From positions 1 through 64,000 of the forward strand of contig JAAYIT010000197.1 of NCBI GenBank assembly GCA_012523295.1: a stretch of 64,000 nucleotides of DNA, read 5' to 3'. The DNA comes from Porphyromonadaceae bacterium. Its GTDB lineage: Bacteria; Bacteroidota; Bacteroidia; Bacteroidales; Paludibacteraceae. Under the pieces are notes generated by a model that saw only the letters and a list, made by a program, of their open reading frames with translations, did no database searches and was not told the origin of the DNA. A program made the position numbers and the translations under genes. Each line of letters starts with the position of its first letter. The first letter of the stretch is position 1. Positions 59,995-64,000 of the stretch are shown here, one piece after another.

Positions 59995-61956
59995 ATGAAT
60001 CCAATACAAGATCTTATATCCATTTCCCAATTCTACGGTCGTGACAGTCGATTTGTGATTGCAGGAGGGGGAAATACATCCTATAAAAACTCCGATAAAA
60101 TTTGGGTAAAAGCCAGTGGTTCGTCACTTGCGACGATTAACGAGGAAGGTTTTGCAGTATTAGATCGGGCGCTGCTCAATCCAATGTCTGAAAAACAATA
60201 CAGCAGCAACGCCGATGAGCGAGAAGAACAAGTAAAGAACGACCTTGCCAACGCTAATCTTACCAAAGGGAAACGCCCTTCGGTTGAAACTTCGATGCAC
60301 AATGTAATGGATTACGCTTTCGTAGTTCACCTGCACCCGACTATCGTCAACGGACTGATGTGCGCTCAAAATGCTGAAAATGAATTGAAAAATCTTTTCG
60401 GAGAAAAAGCGCTCTATGTGAAATATACCGATCCCGGATATGTGCTTTTCAAAAAAGTTGACGAAAAAATAAAAGAATACCGTTCAATATATAACGAAGA
60501 ACCGAAAGTAATCTGGCTACAGAATCACGGAATTTTCGTAGCATCGAACAATATAGAAGAAATAAAATCAACTTACAATTCTATTTTCGAAACGCTTGAA
60601 AAAGCGGTAAAAATTCCTTTGCCTGACGGAGAAAGAGCGACCTGCAGATGCACTGAAGAGATACTTCCCGCAGTCAGAATGATGGTTTCAAAAAATGGAT
60701 TAAAAACACTGAAAGTCCGTAAAAATGAACTGATTAAATACTTTTACGATAGTATAGAAAATCAAAAAACCATAGCAAAACCTTTTACTCCGGACGCGAT
60801 TGTTTATTGCAAATCAAACTATCTTTTTTTCAATGATGAAAATCCCGAACAGGTAGTTGCAGAAGCCAAGAAATCAATTCCCGAATTTGAAAATAAGTTT
60901 GGTTATTTACCTAAAGTTTTGCTTATTAAGGGAGTCGGACTTGTTGCGATAGGTGATAACGCGAAGCAATGCGACATTATTTTAGACGTATTTGAAGACG
61001 CGATGAAGATTGCTTTCCTTTCAAAATCATTTGGCGGGGCGCATCCAATGACTCAGGAGCAAATTGATTTTATCGACAACTGGGAGGTTGAAAATTACCG
61101 CCGGAGTGTGGCTGCAGGTAGTGCCTCCGGACGAGCGGAAAACAAAACAATTGTTGTAACCGGAGCTGCACAAGGTTTTGGTGAAGGAATTGCAGAATGT
61201 CTGATTAAAGAAGGTGCAAATATAGTTGTAGCCGATTTGAATGAGGAAGTTGGACAAAAAACAGCGGCAAGATTCAACACGTTGACGAAAAGCAACAAAG
61301 CGATTTATGTAAAAACAAATGTGGCTGAGATTCCGAGCCTTGAAAACATGGTTCATGAAGCGGTTTGTAATTTTGGCGGAATCGACTGTTTTATCAGCAA
61401 CGCGGGTGTACTAAGGGCAGGTGGCCTGGAAGATATGACTCCTGAGAATTTTGACTTTGTTACAAGAATCAACTACAACGCCTACTTTTATTGCACCAAA
61501 GTGGTGAGCAAAATTATGAAATTTCAGACCGAGCATGCATCAGCGGATTATTTCGCGGACATTATTCAAATCAATTCCAAATCGGGACTTCGGGGAAGTA
61601 AAGCAAATTTTGCTTATGCCGGAGGAAAGTTTGGCGGCATCGGTTTGACGCAATCATTCGCGTTGGAGTTAGCCCCGTTTCGGATTAAGGTAAACTCGGT
61701 ATGTCCCGGAAATTATTATGAAGGTCCGCTTTGGAGCGACCCGGAGAACGGACTTTTTGTGCAATATTTAAATGCAGGAAAAGTTCCCGGCGCAAAAACA
61801 GTTGAGGAGGTAAAAGCGTTTTATTTAGCGCAAGTTCCTATGCAAAAAGGGTGCACACCCGAAGATGTTACCAAAGGAGTATTATACCTTATGGAACAAT
61901 GCGGCGAAACCGGACAAGCGCTGCCCATTACAGGCGGACAGGTGATGTTGAGCTAA
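59995..61956 (+). CDS. Bifunctional class II aldolase / short-chain dehydrogenase (RhaEW/YuxG type)
   Basis: The product has 653 residues from the ATG at 59995; a GTG at 59971 would add eight. The N-terminal half is a class II aldolase with GGGNTSYKN, metal-binding HLHP (112-115) and WLQNHGIFVAS. From about residue 383 there is a short-chain dehydrogenase with TGAAQGFGEG and catalytic Y541-x3-K545 (YAGGK). In characterised RhaEW proteins the first half splits L-rhamnulose-1-phosphate into DHAP and L-lactaldehyde, and the second oxidises L-lactaldehyde to L-lactate. Fuculose-1-phosphate gives the same lactaldehyde, so use with fucI is possible. The MITE-like element ends 57 bp upstream. Confidence 0.88.
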   Translation: MNPIQDLISISQFYGRDSRFVIAGGGNTSYKNSDKIWVKASGSSLATINEEGFAVLDRALLNPMSEKQYSSNADEREEQVKNDLANANLTKGKRPSVETSMHNVMDYAFVVHLHPTIVNGLMCAQNAENELKNLFGEKALYVKYTDPGYVLFKKVDEKIKEYRSIYNEEPKVIWLQNHGIFVASNNIEEIKSTYNSIFETLEKAVKIPLPDGERATCRCTEEILPAVRMMVSKNGLKTLKVRKNELIKYFYDSIENQKTIAKPFTPDAIVYCKSNYLFFNDENPEQVVAEAKKSIPEFENKFGYLPKVLLIKGVGLVAIGDNAKQCDIILDVFEDAMKIAFLSKSFGGAHPMTQEQIDFIDNWEVENYRRSVAAGSASGRAENKTIVVTGAAQGFGEGIAECLIKEGANIVVADLNEEVGQKTAARFNTLTKSNKAIYVKTNVAEIPSLENMVHEAVCNFGGIDCFISNAGVLRAGGLEDMTPENFDFVTRINYNAYFYCTKVVSKIMKFQTEHASADYFADIIQINSKSGLRGSKANFAYAGGKFGGIGLTQSFALELAPFRIKVNSVCPGNYYEGPLWSDPENGLFVQYLNAGKVPGAKTVEEVKAFYLAQVPMQKGCTPEDVTKGVLYLMEQCGETGQALPITGGQVMLS

Positions 61957-62085
61957 GCCTCTAAAAAAATCCATCACAAAGGCATTTTTGGGGAAGAACT
62001 GAGAGAATGAGATGATAATAAAATAGTTTCAAGAGAAAATTTAGAAAATTAACAACAAAAATTAATAAATAGGGAGTCTCGAAAG

Positions 62086-62099
62086 TCCCCTTTCGGGGA
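62086..62099 (+). other. Small hairpin before the dehydrogenase gene
   Basis: TCCCC (86-90) pairs with GGGGA (95-99) around a TTTC loop, 18 bases before the start codon. The GC-rich stem is unusual in an AT-rich leader and could slow translation initiation. Confidence 0.25.
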
Positions 62100-62117
62100 A
62101 CCAGAGGGTTGATTATT

Positions 62118-63389
62118 ATGAAAACAAGAGCAGTACGTCTTTACGGCAAAAAAGATCTTCGGTTGGAAGAATTTGAATTGCCGGCAATCAAAGACAATGA
62201 GATTTTAGCAAAAGTAGTTTCCGATTCAATTTGTATGTCATCATACAAAGCTTCATCACAAGGAGCTGACCACAAGCGAGTTCCGGATGATGTGGCTGAA
62301 AATCCGATTATCGTGGGTCATGAGTTTGCCGGAGAGCTATTGGAAGTAGGGAGCAAATGGGCGCACAAATTCAAAGCAGGGGATAAATTTTCTATTCAGC
62401 CCGCGCTCTACTACAAGGATGGGCCTGTCGGCATTTTAAGTGCTCCGGGATACAGCTACAAGTACATTGGAGGCGATGCCACGTACGTTATCATTCCGAA
62501 TGAAGTTATGGAAATGGACTGCTTGTTAGTGTATCGAGGTGAAGGTTTTTATCCGGCTTCATTAGCTGAACCGCTTTCATGCGTTATAGGCGCGATGCAT
62601 GCCAACTACCACACTACACCGGGAAGCTACAAGCATAAAATGGAAATTGTGGATGGCGGGAAAATGGCGCTACTTGCCGGTGTTGGGCCGATGGGATTAG
62701 CAGCGATTAACTACGTACTCCGTCGTGAGGATATGAAGCCATCATTGTTTGTAGTAACAGACATTGACCAGGCACGTCTTGACAGAGCGGCTTCGATTTA
62801 TACAGTTGAATTTGCCAAATCGCGCGGAATTGACTTGCGATACATCAACACCGGAAAAATGGAAAATCCGGTTGAAGCGCTTCGCGAAATAAGCGGTGGA
62901 ACGGGCTATGACGATGTGTTTGTATTTGCACCGGTTCGCCCTGTAGTTGAACAAGGTGATGCAATCCTCGGATTTGATGGATGTTTGAATTTCTTTGCGG
63001 GTCCTGACAATACAGATTTCAGCGCGACTCTCAATTTTTACAACGTCCACTATGCATATACCCACATAGTAGGGACAAGCGGCGGAAACAATGACGACAT
63101 GATAGAAGCGCTTGATATAATGAGCAAAGGACTTGACCCGGCAGGATTGGTGACACATATCGGCGGACTGAATGCTGTGGCAGAAACAACCAACAACCTA
63201 CCTAATATTCCTGGAGGTAAAAAACTGATTTATACGCATATTGAAATGCCGCTAACCCCTATTTCTGACTTTGCAGAATTAGGAAAAACAGATCCGTTCT
63301 TCAAAGAATTAGCAGAAATTTGTGATCGGCATAACGGGTTGTGGAGCGTAGAAGCCGAGACCTATTTATTGGAGAAAAAAGCAATCTAA
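62118..63389 (+). CDS. Zinc-type alcohol dehydrogenase, SorE-like
   Basis: The product has 423 residues from the ATG at 62118; a TTG nine bases upstream is the only longer start. Zinc-dehydrogenase features are Cys in SDSICMSSYKA, GHEFAGELLEVG and the EPLSC block, then a nucleotide-binding LLAGVGPMGLAAINY. The long catalytic domain with DKFSIQPALYYKDG, GYSYKYIGGDATYVIIPNEVM is like L-sorbose-1-phosphate reductase (SorE). It oxidises or reduces a sugar or sugar phosphate with NAD(P). Its place between two aldolase genes suggests interconverting a keto and a polyol intermediate, with the exact substrate unknown. Confidence 0.8.
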   Translation: MKTRAVRLYGKKDLRLEEFELPAIKDNEILAKVVSDSICMSSYKASSQGADHKRVPDDVAENPIIVGHEFAGELLEVGSKWAHKFKAGDKFSIQPALYYKDGPVGILSAPGYSYKYIGGDATYVIIPNEVMEMDCLLVYRGEGFYPASLAEPLSCVIGAMHANYHTTPGSYKHKMEIVDGGKMALLAGVGPMGLAAINYVLRREDMKPSLFVVTDIDQARLDRAASIYTVEFAKSRGIDLRYINTGKMENPVEALREISGGTGYDDVFVFAPVRPVVEQGDAILGFDGCLNFFAGPDNTDFSATLNFYNVHYAYTHIVGTSGGNNDDMIEALDIMSKGLDPAGLVTHIGGLNAVAETTNNLPNIPGGKKLIYTHIEMPLTPISDFAELGKTDPFFKELAEICDRHNGLWSVEAETYLLEKKAI

Positions 63390-63448
63390 CCTTTGATTTC
63401 TTTGATAAATTTGTTCCGTTATTTTAGAAAAGTCCATTACTAACAAAT

Positions 63449-63473
63449 CCCTGCTCCTGATTCGGGAGCAGGG
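63449..63473 (+). terminator. Hairpin between dehydrogenase and aldolase genes
   Basis: CCCTGCTCC (449-457) pairs with GGAGCAGGG (465-473) across a 7-base loop. TTTT follows six bases later, so it is a moderate terminator or attenuator. It lies 13 bases before the start of the last gene. Confidence 0.5.
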
Positions 63474-63486
63474 GCACATTTTATAT

Positions 63487-64000
63487 ATGAAACAATTAGA
63501 TATTCAATTAATGCATCCGGTGGAGCAAATCAATATCATCATCGGACGAATCTACAGAAGTGGCATGACAACCACTTCGGGTGGAAATATTTCCATTAAA
63601 GATACAAACGGCGATATTTGGATTACGCCTTCAGGCGTGGATAAGGGAAATCTGACAACTAACGACATTATGTGCGTAAAGCAAGATGGAACAATCGTCG
63701 GACCTCACAAACCATCTTCAGAATTTCCATTCCACAAAGCGATTTACAATTCGAGACCCGACATTACGGCGATAATTCACGCGCATCCGCCTGCATTAGT
63801 AGCTTTCAGCATAGCACGGATTGTCCCGGACACCAAGCTTGTACCGCAATCACATAATATAATCGGTGATGTAGGTTTTGCTCCTTATGGCACACCCGGA
63901 AGCGAAGATCTCGGGAAAAAAATAGCAAAAGAATTTTTGAACAAAAACTATAAGGCTGTTATCATGGAAAACCACGGTGTTGTCCTTGGCGGAAGTGACA
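63487..64000 (+). CDS. Class II aldolase/adducin family protein (partial, cut by window end)
   Basis: The first 171 residues are visible, beginning MKQLDIQLMHPVEQI. Typical motifs are TSGGNISIKD, ITPSGVDKG, SSEFPFHKAIY with the usual acidic residue, metal-binding HAHPP and ENHGVVLGG. These fit L-fuculose-phosphate or rhamnulose-phosphate-type aldolases. The visible part is too short to separate FucA-like from longer sugar-phosphate aldolase relatives. It follows a hairpin at 63449-63473 and continues past the window. Confidence 0.85.
   Translation, partial: MKQLDIQLMHPVEQINIIIGRIYRSGMTTTSGGNISIKDTNGDIWITPSGVDKGNLTTNDIMCVKQDGTIVGPHKPSSEFPFHKAIYNSRPDITAIIHAHPPALVAFSIARIVPDTKLVPQSHNIIGDVGFAPYGTPGSEDLGKKIAKEFLNKNYKAVIMENHGVVLGGSD

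Overview
The window looks like chromosome from a low-GC member of the Bacteroidota, most likely a Bacteroidales-type polysaccharide degrader. The reasons are two SusC/SusD pairs, a one-protein hybrid two-component sensor (HTCS), TAnnTTTG-type -7 promoter boxes, lipoprotein signals of the form S/A-C, and C-terminal tails resembling type IX secretion (T9SS) sorting domains on several secreted enzymes. No rRNA, tRNA, CRISPR array or intact insertion sequence was seen.

Part 1 (about 0.5-42.4 kb) is a large pectin utilisation locus. A plus-strand HTCS regulator (489-4694) faces a long minus-strand gene train that is read from 42.4 kb down to 4.7 kb. In transcription order the train holds a T9SS-type beta-helix surface protein, a PL1/FN3/LamG pectate lyase, and a fasciclin lipoprotein. 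Next come SusC, SusD, two more fasciclin lipoproteins, a second SusC, a second SusD and a 621-aa surface protein. After a strong hairpin at 20.25 kb the degradation enzymes follow: PL1 pectate lyase, a six-hairpin glycosidase-like lipoprotein, a DUF4450-type protein, a five-bladed-propeller glycosidase, GH105, two PL11 rhamnogalacturonan lyases and GH28. Together these would bind and import pectin fragments and break both homogalacturonan and rhamnogalacturonan-I.

Part 2 (43.1-64 kb) is on the plus strand and centres on deoxy-sugar catabolism. It has a GntR-type FucR-like regulator, L-fucose isomerase (fucI), fucose mutarotase (fucU) and fucose permease (fucP). Genes for a complete 2-oxo acid dehydrogenase complex follow (E2, E3 and a fused E1 alpha-beta). 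A second pectin module comes next (alpha/beta-hydrolase esterase, GH28, PL22 oligogalacturonate lyase), then a PHP-domain protein, a bifunctional class II aldolase/short-chain dehydrogenase, a SorE-like zinc dehydrogenase and a class II aldolase cut by the window end. No sugar kinase for the fucose route is visible, so it should lie outside the window.

The most unusual content is between genes. (i) Two small ORFs encode clearly related 24-25-residue peptides (MKQP...NGVFH..LM), one just before GH105 and one before fucI. (ii) Two families of dispersed intergenic repeats have shared imperfect terminal inverted repeats and interiors built from short hairpins. One family supplies nearly the same 310-320-bp leader to fucI and to fucU, each with the perfect palindrome GCAACATATGTTGC. 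(iii) A 138-bp element at 59.8 kb has perfect 11-bp inverted ends, 10-bp flanking direct repeats and two strong internal hairpins.
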